Source: CAXMST01 sp038206985 (GTDB taxonomy: Bacteria; Actinomycetota; Thermoleophilia; Solirubrobacterales; 70-9). Taken from it: 18,686 bases of DNA. Shown here one piece after another: positions 1 to 7,679 of this stretch. The stretch covers positions 1-18,686 of the forward strand of contig JBBRAH010000052.1 of NCBI GenBank assembly GCA_038206985.1, read 5' to 3'. The first letter of the stretch is position 1; each line of letters opens with the position of its first letter. The notes beneath the pieces were generated by a model. It was given only the letters and a program-made list of their open reading frames with translations, did not search any database and was not told where the DNA came from. A program made the position numbers and the translations under genes.

Positions 1-1
1 C

Positions 2-199
2 TCCAGGCACTTCCGCGCCATGCGCCATCAGGACATCGTTCCCGAACACCTCTTCGGCCGGCGCCTCGAACTTATGACCCTGGCTGTTCTCGGCATGCTC
101 GAGGCGGAGGCCAACTGGCATCGGATCGCACGCGAGTGGATTTACGGGGAGGACCCGGTCACCGAACTCGGCAAGCTCGAGGCCGGTTTCTACGGCTGA
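2..199 (+). CDS. C-terminal end of an unidentified protein (5' truncated by window)
   Basis: An open frame enters from the left edge and ends at TGA 197-199, giving about 65 residues. The fragment is helical in character, with many Leu, Glu and Arg residues, and ends in the aromatic tail GFYG. Its last third has several Trp (NWHRIAREWIYG). There is no signal peptide or membrane segment in what is visible. The next gene starts 13 bases later on the same strand, so the two may be co-transcribed. I do not recognise the family with confidence. A C-terminal tail of an AarF/ABC1/UbiB-like kinase is a weak guess from the WHRIAREW style of sequence. That the frame is coding is supported by GC-rich third positions and by the close downstream gene; the function is not assigned. 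Confidence 0.6.
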   Translation, partial: SRHFRAMRHQDIVPEHLFGRRLELMTLAVLGMLEAEANWHRIAREWIYGEDPVTELGKLEAGFYG

Positions 200-212
200 G
201 AGACCCGACAGC

Positions 213-560
213 GTGGAGCCGGTGAGCGGACCGGATGCGGATCGACTCCCCGAGCCGGGGACGACCGAGAAACCGGGCCCGGCCGCGATCGCCCTCCTCG
301 TCGGGGGCATCGTCCTGGCGATCGTCTGGCTCGGCCTCAGCGTCGCGGCCGCAGGCAATGAGACGGAGCTCTTCGGGGCTGAGCACGCGCTGGTCGCCCC
401 GCTGGCGCTACTGGGACTCTTCACAGCCATCGCCACAGGCTTCTCCTCGGTCCTGCAGCTCGCCCCCGGCTTCCGGCCTCTGGGCCGCCGCATGCTCCTC
501 GCCTCGGTCATCAGCTTGCCCGTCTGGTTCGGCGTGACCTACACGGTGGCGCACATCTAG
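213..560 (+). CDS. Small three-helix membrane protein, unknown function
   Basis: This 115-residue protein starts at GTG 213, 13 bases after the preceding stop. Residues 1-22 are polar and Pro/Glu-rich. Three hydrophobic segments follow at about residues 23-47, 59-83 and 93-114, so it is very likely an integral membrane protein. The loop between helices 1 and 2 is acidic (NETELFGAEH) and the one before helix 3 is basic (FRPLGRRM). I see no catalytic motif or recognisable domain. No good Shine-Dalgarno sequence precedes the GTG, so translation may be coupled to the upstream gene. A second frame overlaps it (235-537) but encodes an Arg/Ser-rich low-complexity product typical of a GC-rich shadow. 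I can describe its topology only. Confidence 0.65.
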   Translation: MEPVSGPDADRLPEPGTTEKPGPAAIALLVGGIVLAIVWLGLSVAAAGNETELFGAEHALVAPLALLGLFTAIATGFSSVLQLAPGFRPLGRRMLLASVISLPVWFGVTYTVAHI

Positions 561-603
561 CGCCGCGAGGGGGGGTCGGGCGTGGTGCCGGGCTGGGGAA
601 CGG

Positions 604-633
604 ATGGTACGAGAATGCTATCATGCGTACCAT
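604..633. promoter_or_regulatory. 30-bp dyad with 8-bp arms over a probable extended -10 promoter
   Basis: Perfect inverted arms ATGGTACG (604-611) and CGTACCAT (626-633) flank a 14-base centre. Inside the dyad lies TGCTATCAT (616-624), an extended -10 type element for the + strand. A start of transcription near 631 would make the ATG at 632 leaderless. I see no convincing -35. The oxygenase gene follows, and its partner gene encodes a TetR-type repressor, so the natural reading is that the dyad is that repressor's operator. The arms are directly visible; the binding protein is inferred. Confidence 0.5.
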
Positions 634-1579
634 GCCAGCAAAGCTGAACACTGCAGCCACCGCCCCTCATCCCTCGAACGTCCTGCCTGACGCGGAGGAG
701 GTCAAGCGCGTCGCGCTCGGCCCGGACGCCTATTCGCACCGTGTGGCGGGTGACGTTCGGCTCTACCTGTCCGCGGGGTATGCGCTGCTGATGCAGGTCG
801 GCCATCCGACGGTGGGGGCCGGCGTCCGTGACCACTCCACCTTCGAGCAGGATCCCTGGGGGCGGCTGTTGCGCACGATGGATTATCTGTACCTCTTCTC
901 ACACAGCGGGGAGGGGTCGGCGGATGTCGGCCGACGGCTGCGCGAGGTGCACAAGTCGATCAAGGGGACCAACCCCGACGGCAGCAAGTACCACGCGCTC
1001 GAGCCCGAGGCGTACGCCTGGGTCCACGCCACGCTGATCGAGGCCGTCATTCGCTCCTATCGTCGCTTCGTCGGGCCTCTGTCGGGAGCGCAGGCCGAGC
1101 GCTTCTACGGAGAGTGGATGCCGATGGGCCGCATGCTTGGCATCCGCCCGGGGGGCCTGCCCGATGACTGGGACGGCTTCCGCGACTACTTCGACACGAT
1201 GGTTCACGACCGCCTCGAGCGCAACGAGACCGTGGACCGGGTGGTGCGCACGATGAACTACCCCCAGCCGCCTCCGATCCCGTTCCTCAAGCCCCTCTGG
1301 CCAGCCCTACGCCTGCCACCGCGCCGGGCGCTGAAGGTCGTGACCACGGGGCTGCTGCCGCGTGAGTTGCGGGCGCGATTCGGATTGCGCTGGACGCGGC
1401 CGATGCAGCTCGAGCTGCGCGCGCTCGGCGCCGCCTCCCGGGCGCTGACGCCGCTGATCCCGCCGGACAAGCTCGATATCGCGGAGCGTCACCTGCGCTG
1501 GCGCGCGGAGGAGATCGCCGCCGGCCCGCTCGGCCCCGGCGCAGGGGAGGCCGCCACCACCGCTACCGGGGCCGCGTGA
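632..1579 (+). CDS. Oxygenase MpaB family protein (DUF2236, latex-clearing-protein-like)
   Basis: About 315 residues, matching the oxygenase MpaB/DUF2236 family, whose members include MpaB of mycophenolic acid synthesis and the b-type heme rubber oxygenase Lcp. Family features seen are an N-terminal GDVRLYLSAGYALLMQVGHP block (about 40-59), LREVHKSIKG with His107, and YHALEPEAYAWVHAT (about 120-134), whose histidines are plausible heme ligands. There is no signal peptide, so it is probably cytosolic. The substrate is unknown. I chose ATG 632 because the putative -10 TATCAT (619-624) overlaps the alternative ATG 623, making a leaderless start likely; ATG 623 would add three residues. The stop overlaps the start of the TetR gene by four bases (GTGA), so the regulator is translationally coupled and probably controls this gene. 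The C-terminus is an Ala/Gly/Thr-rich tail. The family call is firm, the reaction is not. Confidence 0.85.
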   Translation: MPAKLNTAATAPHPSNVLPDAEEVKRVALGPDAYSHRVAGDVRLYLSAGYALLMQVGHPTVGAGVRDHSTFEQDPWGRLLRTMDYLYLFSHSGEGSADVGRRLREVHKSIKGTNPDGSKYHALEPEAYAWVHATLIEAVIRSYRRFVGPLSGAQAERFYGEWMPMGRMLGIRPGGLPDDWDGFRDYFDTMVHDRLERNETVDRVVRTMNYPQPPPIPFLKPLWPALRLPPRRALKVVTTGLLPRELRARFGLRWTRPMQLELRALGAASRALTPLIPPDKLDIAERHLRWRAEEIAAGPLGPGAGEAATTATGAA

Positions 1580-2223
1580 GCGTCACCGCGCCAGCTGCCT
1601 CCGAAGCGTTGGCCTCGGCCCTCGCCGGTGAGGGCGGGGGCGAGGAGGATGCGACCCGGGAGCGGATCCTCGACGCGGCCCGGGCCGCCGCGGCCGCATC
1701 CGGGATCGAACACCTGACCATGGACGCCGTGGCCGAGCGCGCCCGTGTGGGGCGGATGACCGTCTACCGGCGCTTCGGCGGCAAAGAGGAGTTGCTCCGG
1801 GCGTTGCTGGAGCGCGAGGCGCGTCACGGCCTGGAGCAGATCGCCGACGCGATCGATCCTGCGGGAAGTCTCGCCGAGCAGGTTGCCGACGGCTTCGTCG
1901 CAACTCTGCGCGTCGCGCGTGGCAATCCCCTGGTCGATCGCATGCTGCGCTTCGAGCCGGAGCGCATCCTCGCCGCCCTCAACGATCCATCGGACCCGCT
2001 CCTGGCGATGCTGCGCAGCTTCGGCCAGGCGCAGATCGAGGCAGGGCCCGCCGCGGGCCGGCAGAGGGCGGATCCGGCGATGGTCGCGGAGCTCCTCGTC
2101 CGCATCGGGCTGTCCTTCCTGCTGGTTCGGCCGAGCGTCATCGAGATCGAGGACGAGCGCGTCGCCCGCGACCTCGCCCAGACCCTGATCACCCCGCTGA
2201 TCGCCGCCGAGCCCGGCGGCTGA
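1576..2223 (+). CDS. TetR/AcrR-family transcriptional regulator
   Basis: 215 residues starting at GTG 1576, which overlaps the oxygenase stop by four bases. Residues 1-25 are an Ala/Gly/Glu-rich leader. A TetR-type DNA-binding domain follows: TRERILDAARAAAAASG (about 27-43), then the helix-turn-helix TMDAVAERARVGRMTVYRRF (48-67) and the characteristic GGKEELL. The remaining 140 residues are the variable ligand-binding and dimerisation region, with no signature telling which ligand. The family normally acts as a homodimeric repressor released by a small molecule. Coupling to the oxygenase and the palindrome at 604-633 suggest it regulates its own operon, perhaps in response to the oxygenase substrate. 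It converges on lipB with only 19 bases between the stop codons. Confidence 0.9.
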   Translation: MSVTAPAASEALASALAGEGGGEEDATRERILDAARAAAAASGIEHLTMDAVAERARVGRMTVYRRFGGKEELLRALLEREARHGLEQIADAIDPAGSLAEQVADGFVATLRVARGNPLVDRMLRFEPERILAALNDPSDPLLAMLRSFGQAQIEAGPAAGRQRADPAMVAELLVRIGLSFLLVRPSVIEIEDERVARDLAQTLITPLIAAEPGG

Positions 2224-2232
2224 AGCAGCCGC
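2216..2232. terminator. Candidate bidirectional hairpin between convergent genes
   Basis: GCGGCT (2216-2221) pairs with AGCCGC (2227-2232) across a five-base loop GAAGC; an outer G-U pair could extend it. It overlaps the TetR stop codon and lies just before the end of lipB on the other strand. There is no T tract on either side, so it is at best a weak intrinsic terminator. Confidence 0.35.
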
Positions 2233-2242
2233 TGCGCCGTGG

Positions 2243-3064
2243 TCAGTCGGCGGCGCCCACCCTGCCGATCGCCGCCTGGAGCTCCTCGACGGCGATCTCA
2301 CGCGGGAGCCGCTCGAAGGCGGCAGCGAACCGGTCGCGCACCAGCGTCCCGAAGGCCTCGAGATCCTGCTCCGCACCAAGCTCGCGGGCCAGCGACGTCA
2401 TCCGCACGATCTCGATCCCGCAGGGGACGACCCACTCGAACGGCTGCAGGTCGTTGTTGATGTTGATTGCCAGCCCATGCGTGGTAACGCCGCGGCTCAC
2501 GTGGATGCCGATCGAGCCGATCTTGCGGGCCGGGGAGCCGTCGGTGGAGGGCACGCTCAGCGGCCCGACCGGCGTGCCTTGGGGGCCAGGCTCGCCGCTG
2601 GCGATCGGGGGCTCGCCGGCCGTCCAGACCCCGGTCAGCCCGTCGAAGACCTGGGCCGGAACGCCGACCTTGCCCAGGGCCCCGGTCATCACTTGCTCCA
2701 GGCGCCTCACGTACGTGTGGACGTCATCGCCGAGCGACCCGAGGTCGATGATCGGATAGGCCACCAGCTGTCCCGGGCCGTGGTAGGTGACACGGCCTCC
2801 GCGGTCCGTCTCGCAGACCTCGATCCCCTGCATCCGGTACCAGTCCTCGCCCATACCGAGTTCCTTTGCCTCCGTGCGACGCCCCTTCGTAAAGGTCGGC
2901 GGGTGCTCCAGGAGCAGCAGCGTGTCGGGGACCGCGCCGGCCTGCCGCGCGCTGCGGAGCCGGTTCTGCAGCTCGAGCGCATCCTCGTACCCCACCTGAC
3001 CCAGGCGGCAGACGAGTAACTGTGACCGAGCGTGGCCCATCGCCCCAAGTCTGGCAGGGCGCAC
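2243..3064 (-). CDS. lipB: Octanoyl-[acyl carrier protein]-protein N-octanoyltransferase LipB
   Basis: LipB transfers octanoate from acyl carrier protein to the lipoyl lysine of E2 and H proteins, before LipA inserts sulfur. The 273-residue product has the family blocks LLLLEHPPTFTKGRR (49-63), RGGRVTYHGPGQLVAYP (88-104), RKIGSIGIHVSRGVTTHGLA (180-199) and PCGIEIVRMTS (214-224). The catalytic pair is Lys181 and Cys215, 34 residues apart, the same spacing as in the E. coli enzyme (K135, C169). Unusual is a Gly/Pro/Ser-rich insertion at about 149-178, between GVW and the catalytic lysine, where most homologues are short. I chose GTG 3064 because GAGGGG lies seven bases upstream; ATG 3040 is an alternative. 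It follows the amino acid dehydrogenase by 11 bases as the last gene of the 2-oxoacid dehydrogenase operon, so E2 at 4116-5396 is an obvious client. LipA is not in the window. Confidence 0.95.
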   Translation of the reverse strand: MRPARLGAMGHARSQLLVCRLGQVGYEDALELQNRLRSARQAGAVPDTLLLLEHPPTFTKGRRTEAKELGMGEDWYRMQGIEVCETDRGGRVTYHGPGQLVAYPIIDLGSLGDDVHTYVRRLEQVMTGALGKVGVPAQVFDGLTGVWTAGEPPIASGEPGPQGTPVGPLSVPSTDGSPARKIGSIGIHVSRGVTTHGLAININNDLQPFEWVVPCGIEIVRMTSLARELGAEQDLEAFGTLVRDRFAAAFERLPREIAVEELQAAIGRVGAAD

Positions 3065-3075
3065 GCCGTCACCCC

Positions 3076-4119
3076 TCAGGCGGAGATCCGGGCCTCACGT
3101 TCGAGTCGGGCCCGGGAGTGCTCGAGCGCGGCCTCCAGCGGCGTGACGCCGGCGCTCCCCGCGCGGGAGAGGATCGTGTACATCGTCTGCTCGATTCCCT
3201 CGGCGAGGCGGACCATCCCCTCGTGCCCGAGTCCGCGCAACTCTCCGTAGACGCTCATCAGGCCGCCGGCGTTGGCGATGAAGTCGGGTGCGTAGAGGAC
3301 GTCCCGCTCAGCCAACAGAGCTGCCACGTGCCGATCGGCCAACACGTTGTTCGCGGCGCCGCAGACTATGTGGCAGCGCAGATCATCCACGCTGAACTCG
3401 TCGATCAGCCCGCCGAGCGCGCATGGGGCGAGGATCTCACACTCGGCTCGCAGGGCGCTGACGGGCTCCAGCCACCGCGCGCCCAGTGCCTCGGCGTCTG
3501 GACGGCGCCCCGGGTCGATGTCGGTGACCGCGACCTCGGCCCCGTCGTCGCGTAGCAGCGCTGCCAGCGCCGTGCCCACGTGACCCAGGCCGATGACCAC
3601 GACACGCCGGCCGGCGAGCGAGGTCGAGCCGTAGCGCACGGCGGCGCAGGCGCGCATTGCAGCACGCACGCCCAGTGCGGTCACGGGGCTCGGATCTCCC
3701 GAGCCGCCGGGCACGCTCGAGCGCCCGACCACATGTGCGGTTCGCTCGGCGATCACCTCCATGTCCTCGGCCCCGCTGCCAACGTCCTCAGCCGTTACGT
3801 AGCGCCCCTCGAGCGAGTCCACCAGATCGCCGAAGTCGAGCAGCAGCGCACGCCGCGCCTCACCCTCGGGTCGCGCCTCCTGCGGAGTGGCGATCACACC
3901 CTTGCCACCGCCCAGATTGAGACCGGCAGCGGCCGCCTTGTGGGTCATCGACTCGGCCAGCCGCATAGCGTCGGCGATCGTCGCATCATTGTCCGGGTAG
4001 TGCCAGATCCGTGCGCCGCCGAGCGCAGGCCCGAGCCGAGTCGAGTGCACGACGACAGCCATCAACGCCCCCGAACGCGGCCCCCGTTCGACCGCGAGCT
4101 CCTCGAACCCGGCGCTCAC
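3076..4119 (-). CDS. Leucine/valine-type amino acid dehydrogenase (Glu/Leu/Phe/Val family)
   Basis: This NAD-dependent enzyme reversibly deaminates branched-chain amino acids to 2-oxo acids and ammonia. The 347-residue length fits the leucine/valine dehydrogenase branch and is much shorter than typical glutamate dehydrogenase. The substrate domain carries GPALGGARIWHY (30-41), MTHKAAAAGLNLGGGKGVI (58-76) with Lys61 and catalytic Lys73, and TAEDVGS (109-115). The Rossmann domain has VVVIGLGHVG (173-182), and the later SANAGG-like part reads APDFIANAGG. GTG 4119 overlaps the E2 stop by four bases, so translation is coupled. Its place directly after E1 alpha, E1 beta and E2 suggests it feeds branched 2-oxo acids to that complex. 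Leucine, valine and phenylalanine preference cannot be separated from sequence alone. Confidence 0.88.
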   Translation of the reverse strand: MSAGFEELAVERGPRSGALMAVVVHSTRLGPALGGARIWHYPDNDATIADAMRLAESMTHKAAAAGLNLGGGKGVIATPQEARPEGEARRALLLDFGDLVDSLEGRYVTAEDVGSGAEDMEVIAERTAHVVGRSSVPGGSGDPSPVTALGVRAAMRACAAVRYGSTSLAGRRVVVIGLGHVGTALAALLRDDGAEVAVTDIDPGRRPDAEALGARWLEPVSALRAECEILAPCALGGLIDEFSVDDLRCHIVCGAANNVLADRHVAALLAERDVLYAPDFIANAGGLMSVYGELRGLGHEGMVRLAEGIEQTMYTILSRAGSAGVTPLEAALEHSRARLEREARISA

Positions 4120-5396
4120 GACCGCACTCCCCAGGACTCGAGCCGCTCCCGGACACGCGCCAGGAAGCGGGCGGAGATCGCGCCGTCGAGGGCACGGTGG
4201 TCCCAGGACATGCAGAGGTATGACAGCGGCCGGATGCCGATCGACTCGGTCCCGTCCTCGGCTTCGACCACCACAGCTCGCCGTACGATCGCCTCGAGGT
4301 CGAGGATTGCAACCTGGGGCTGATGGATGATGGGAGTCGCGATGACCGCGCCGAACTGCCCCGGGTTGGTGATCGTGAACGTGCCACCGTGCAGGTCATC
4401 GGGATCCAGCCTTCCCTCCCGAGCCCGCTGGGCGAGGTCGGAGATCGCGGCGGCGAGACCCTCGAGGCTCAGGCGCTGGGCCTTGCGGATCACCGGCACG
4501 AGCAGTCCATCCTCGACTGCGACGGCGATCCCCAGATTGACGTCCTCGTGGTGGATGATCTCCTCGCGGTCGGCGTCGAAGGAGGCGTTGAGGACCGGGA
4601 ACTCGCCGAGTGCCTCGACGGTGGCACGGGCCACGAACGCCAGGTAGGTGAGCGGCACGCCGCGGCGGGCGAACTCCTCCTTGGTTGCCGAGCGCTCCCG
4701 GGCGACCGCGCTGAAATCGGCCTCGACCACGGTCGTGCAGTGGGCTGCGGTCCGGCGGCTCTCCACCATGTGGGTCGCGATCGCCTTGCGCATCGGATCG
4801 AGGGGCTCGCGCCGCACCGGCCCGAGCAGATCGTCCGGGCCGGGTGCCGCTGCCGGCCCGGGATCCGGGTCCGATACCGGCTCCGGGTCGGGCCGGTAGG
4901 GGGAGTCACTGTGCAGCGGTCGGCTCCTGCCGCCCAGATGAGTGAGCAGGTCGCGCTTGCGTATCCGGCCGCCGACGCCGTGGCCCTCGATGCGGCTGAG
5001 GTCGAGATCGTGCTCGTCGGCCATCCTGCGCACGACCGGGGAGAAGAAGGCCGAGCGGTCGATCTCGGGCGGGTCCGTCGCCTCGTCCAGGGGCTCGGGT
5101 GCCTCTTCCCCGGCCGGCGTGGCTGGCGGAGACGACCCGCCGATCGTGGCCAGTGGGGTGCCGACGCCGACCGTCTCTCCTTCCTGGATGAGAATCTCCG
5201 AGAGCACCCCGGCGGCCGGCGCCGGGATCTCGATGTCGATCTTGTCGGTCGTCACCTCGCAGATCGGCTGGTCGGCCACGACCTCGTCGCCGGCAGCGAC
5301 CAGCCAGCCGGCGATCGTGCCTTCGGCGACTGAGACGCCCATCTGGGGCATCACGACCGCCGTTGCGGTCTCCACGCTAGTAGCTGAGGAGCTCAT
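4116..5396 (-). CDS. 2-oxoacid dehydrogenase E2 (dihydrolipoyl acyltransferase), probably branched-chain type
   Basis: E2 is the core of the complex and transfers the acyl group from lipoyl lysine to CoA. The 426-residue protein has one N-terminal lipoyl domain (about 12-86) with lipoylation site Lys52 in TTDKIDIE, an acidic Pro/Glu linker, a peripheral-subunit binding domain (FFSPVVRRMADEHDLDL to LLTHL, 118-154), a Pro/Asp linker with DPDPG repeats, and the catalytic domain from about 194. The active-site motif DHRALDG (399-405) keeps His400 and Asp404. ATG 5396 lies inside the E1 beta gene, overlapping it by 20 bases. The neighbouring amino acid dehydrogenase, and E1 beta ending in the PIPFSPPLE style, favour branched-chain 2-oxo acids over pyruvate or acetoin, but that is inference. 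Confidence 0.92.
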   Translation of the reverse strand: MSSSATSVETATAVVMPQMGVSVAEGTIAGWLVAAGDEVVADQPICEVTTDKIDIEIPAPAAGVLSEILIQEGETVGVGTPLATIGGSSPPATPAGEEAPEPLDEATDPPEIDRSAFFSPVVRRMADEHDLDLSRIEGHGVGGRIRKRDLLTHLGGRSRPLHSDSPYRPDPEPVSDPDPGPAAAPGPDDLLGPVRREPLDPMRKAIATHMVESRRTAAHCTTVVEADFSAVARERSATKEEFARRGVPLTYLAFVARATVEALGEFPVLNASFDADREEIIHHEDVNLGIAVAVEDGLLVPVIRKAQRLSLEGLAAAISDLAQRAREGRLDPDDLHGGTFTITNPGQFGAVIATPIIHQPQVAILDLEAIVRRAVVVEAEDGTESIGIRPLSYLCMSWDHRALDGAISARFLARVRERLESWGVRS

Positions 5397-6423
5397 CGCA
5401 CGCCTCCTTCATGTCTTCGAACTGGGGCAGGACCGCCCGCTCCAGTGGCGGGCTGAACGGAATCGGTACGTCGGGGGCCGTGAGCCTCCGCACGGGCGCG
5501 TCGAGATGCTCGAAGGCATGCTCAGAGATCAGCGATGCGACCTCGGCCCCGATCCCGGCGCCGCCGGTTGCCTCGTGTGCAATCAGGACCTTGCCCGTCT
5601 TGCGGGCGCTGGCCACAATCGCCTCCCGGTCGAGCGGCACGAGGGTGCGCAGATCGATCACCTCGATCGACGCGTCGATCTCGTCCGCCGCTCTCAGGGC
5701 CAGGTGGAGCGCCGAGCCGTAGGTGATCACCGTCATCTCCTCGCCGGGCCGCACCACCCGTGCCTCGCCGATCGGGACCGTGTGCTCACCCTCGGGCACC
5801 TCGCCGCGTACGGCTCGGTAGAGGCCCTTGTGCTCAAGGAAACAGACCGGGTTGGGATCCCGGATCGCGCTGATCAGCAGGCCCTTCGCATCGGCCGGCG
5901 TCGCCGGAGCCACGACCTTGAGGCCCGGTGCCTGCATGAACCAGGCCTCCGGATTCTGCGAGTGGAAGGGACCGCCGGAAAAGCCACCGCCGCTGGGCAG
6001 GCGGACGACCATCGGGACCGCGATCCCCTGCCGGTAGTGCATCTTGGCCGCGACGTTGACCAGCTGGTCGAAGCCGCAGGAGATGAAGTCGGCGAACTGC
6101 ATCTCGCAGACCGGCTTCATCCCCTCGATCGCCGCACCGACCGCAGTGCCGATGATCGCGTTCTCGGCCAGCGGAGTGTCGAGCACACGGGCCGCGCCGA
6201 ACTCCTCGAAGAAGCCGTCCGTCACCTTGAACGCCCCACCGAAGCCGCCGATGTCCTGGCCGAGACAGAAGACCGTCTCGTCGCGGCGCATCTCGTGGCG
6301 CAGGGCGTCGGAGATGGCTTCCAGATAGGAGGACATACGCGCCACCTCCGGAGATACCTGGCCCATCTCCTCCGCTTCGCGTCCGGGGATGGGCTGCGTC
6401 TGGTCCTTCGTGCCGAGGGTCAT
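5377..6423 (-). CDS. 2-oxoacid dehydrogenase E1 beta subunit, probably branched-chain type
   Basis: With E1 alpha this forms the thiamine-diphosphate-dependent decarboxylase of the complex. It has the transketolase pyrimidine-binding domain and C-terminal domain of the family: LGQDIGGFGGAFKVTDGF, RVLDTPLAENAIIGTAVGAA, and the GGFSGGPFHSQNPEAW loop that completes the active site. The end has APDVPIPFSPPLE, the pattern I associate with branched-chain rather than pyruvate enzymes. I chose ATG 6423, which overlaps the E1 alpha stop as ATGA and gives 348 residues. The longer frame from 6474 adds an Arg-rich stretch (MEATRSRRRRRPRRSSS) that runs through E1 alpha codons and is not family-like. A further internal Met (MSSYLEAISDALRHEM) marks where conserved similarity begins. 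Confidence 0.92.
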   Translation of the reverse strand: MTLGTKDQTQPIPGREAEEMGQVSPEVARMSSYLEAISDALRHEMRRDETVFCLGQDIGGFGGAFKVTDGFFEEFGAARVLDTPLAENAIIGTAVGAAIEGMKPVCEMQFADFISCGFDQLVNVAAKMHYRQGIAVPMVVRLPSGGGFSGGPFHSQNPEAWFMQAPGLKVVAPATPADAKGLLISAIRDPNPVCFLEHKGLYRAVRGEVPEGEHTVPIGEARVVRPGEEMTVITYGSALHLALRAADEIDASIEVIDLRTLVPLDREAIVASARKTGKVLIAHEATGGAGIGAEVASLISEHAFEHLDAPVRRLTAPDVPIPFSPPLERAVLPQFEDMKEACDELLSY

Positions 6424-7535
6424 GCTGCTGCTCCGTCTTGGTCTTCGGCGGCGCCGGCTTCTCGTTGCTTCCATCTGGACCAGGGGGCCTGGCCGTTACC
6501 CAGAGGCCGCCATTCGTTGGCAAAGACTCCCTCGGTCGCGATCGCCGGATCCGGCATCGGGGAGGCGAGGGCCCGCTCCGCGCACTCGTCCACCTCGGCG
6601 CGGACCTCCTCGCGCAGCTCTTTGATGCGCTTCGGGGGCACGCTGAACTCGCCGGCCAGGCGCTCGCTCCAGCGCTCGATCGGATCACGGTCGCGCCACT
6701 CGGCGAGCATCTCCTCGGGGACATAGCTCATGTCGTCGTGGGCTCCGTGACCGTGCATCCGCATCGTGCGACACTCGATCAGCGTCGGCCCCTCGCCCTC
6801 CCGGGCGCGCTCCACCGCCTCGGCAGCGGCGGCGAACACGGCCTCGACGTCGTTGCCGTCGACGCTCAAGCCCCCGAACCCGTAGGTCCGGGCCCGCTTC
6901 ACCGGGTCCACCGCGAACTCGAGCTCGTTGGGGGTCGAGTAGGCGAACTGATTGTTCTCGAGCATGAAGACGACCGGCAACCGCTGGATCCCCGCCAGGT
7001 TCATCGCCTCGTGCCACTGCCCGTTGGCAGTCGAGCCCTCGCCGAAGAAGGTCATCGCCACGCGCCGCTCGCCGCGCAGCTTGAAGGCGAGCGCGAGGCC
7101 ACTGGCGACCAGCGCCATGTCGGGCAGCATCGAGACCATGCCGACGCAGCCGAGGCCCGGATCGCCGAAGTGCATGTTGCCGTCCTTGCCCCCGGTCGGC
7201 CCTCCGCTGCGGCCCATGTAGTTCGCCAGGTAGCGATCCGGGGTCAGGCCCCGGACGAAGTGGGCGCCCAGGTCGCGGTGCAGGATGCAGAGCCGGTCCT
7301 CCGGCGCCAGGGCGAAGGCGGCTCCGACGGAGATCGCCTCCTGCCCGCAGCCGTCGTAGAACGACCCCGGGATCTTTCCCTGCTTGTAGAGATTCAGGGC
7401 TCGCTCCTCGGAGAGCCGCATCATCAGCATCAAACGGAGCAGCCGCAGCCGGTCCTCGCCAGTCAGCGGCGGTTGGCCGCCGGATTCGGGGTCGACGACG
7501 GCATCGGGCCGCTCGCGCAGCTCGCTTACGCTCAT
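6420..7535 (-). CDS. 2-oxoacid dehydrogenase E1 alpha subunit, probably branched-chain type
   Basis: E1 alpha binds thiamine diphosphate and decarboxylates the 2-oxo acid. The 371-residue product shows the full fold: QGKIPGSFYDGCGQEA (52-67), LHRDLGAHFVRG (85-96), GGKDGNMHFG (115-124), and the diphosphate and Mg motif GEGSTANG (165-172) to ENN (193-195), about 30 residues long as expected. MHGHGAHDDMSY lies in the region equivalent to the phosphorylation loop. I chose ATG 7535 because AAAGGCGG lies about nine bases upstream; the frame from 7598 would add 21 Arg-rich residues lacking family similarity. It is the first gene of the five-gene operon down to lipB, preceded by a 211-base gap holding an operator-like dyad. 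Thiamine genes at 11792-14875 would supply its cofactor. Confidence 0.92.
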   Translation of the reverse strand: MSVSELRERPDAVVDPESGGQPPLTGEDRLRLLRLMLMMRLSEERALNLYKQGKIPGSFYDGCGQEAISVGAAFALAPEDRLCILHRDLGAHFVRGLTPDRYLANYMGRSGGPTGGKDGNMHFGDPGLGCVGMVSMLPDMALVASGLALAFKLRGERRVAMTFFGEGSTANGQWHEAMNLAGIQRLPVVFMLENNQFAYSTPNELEFAVDPVKRARTYGFGGLSVDGNDVEAVFAAAAEAVERAREGEGPTLIECRTMRMHGHGAHDDMSYVPEEMLAEWRDRDPIERWSERLAGEFSVPPKRIKELREEVRAEVDECAERALASPMPDPAIATEGVFANEWRPLGNGQAPWSRWKQREAGAAEDQDGAAA

Positions 7536-7665
7536 CTCGGTCCGCCTTTCTGGGACGTGCCGACGGGTGGGATCTCCACTCCGTTCGGCTCTGTGCATCG
7601 CTGCTTCGGGATCTCCTCGGCAGCGCCTACGGACTTGGACGCGAGGGTTCCTCCTCGCCTCCTAT

Positions 7666-7679
7666 GTGACGTTAGTCAC
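7666..7679. promoter_or_regulatory. Operator-like dyad GTGAC-N4-GTCAC with -10-like TATAGT
   Basis: Read on the - strand, the site is GTGAC, TAAC, GTCAC, preceded by TATAGT (7683-7678), a good -10 hexamer for transcription toward E1 alpha. No clear -35 is seen at 17 bases. The dyad would sit at or just after the start of transcription, a repressor-type position, with about 135 bases of leader before ATG 7535. No regulator gene is adjacent, so the binding protein is unknown. Confidence 0.45.

Noticed and set aside
6424..6474. Longer E1 beta start at 6474
   Set aside because: The added residues are an Arg/Ser run read through E1 alpha codons; ATG 6423 overlaps the E1 alpha stop and fits the family.
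4942..6726. 594-residue open frame on the + strand opposite E2, E1 beta and E1 alpha
   Set aside because: It overlaps three well-supported genes on the other strand and shows no family motif.
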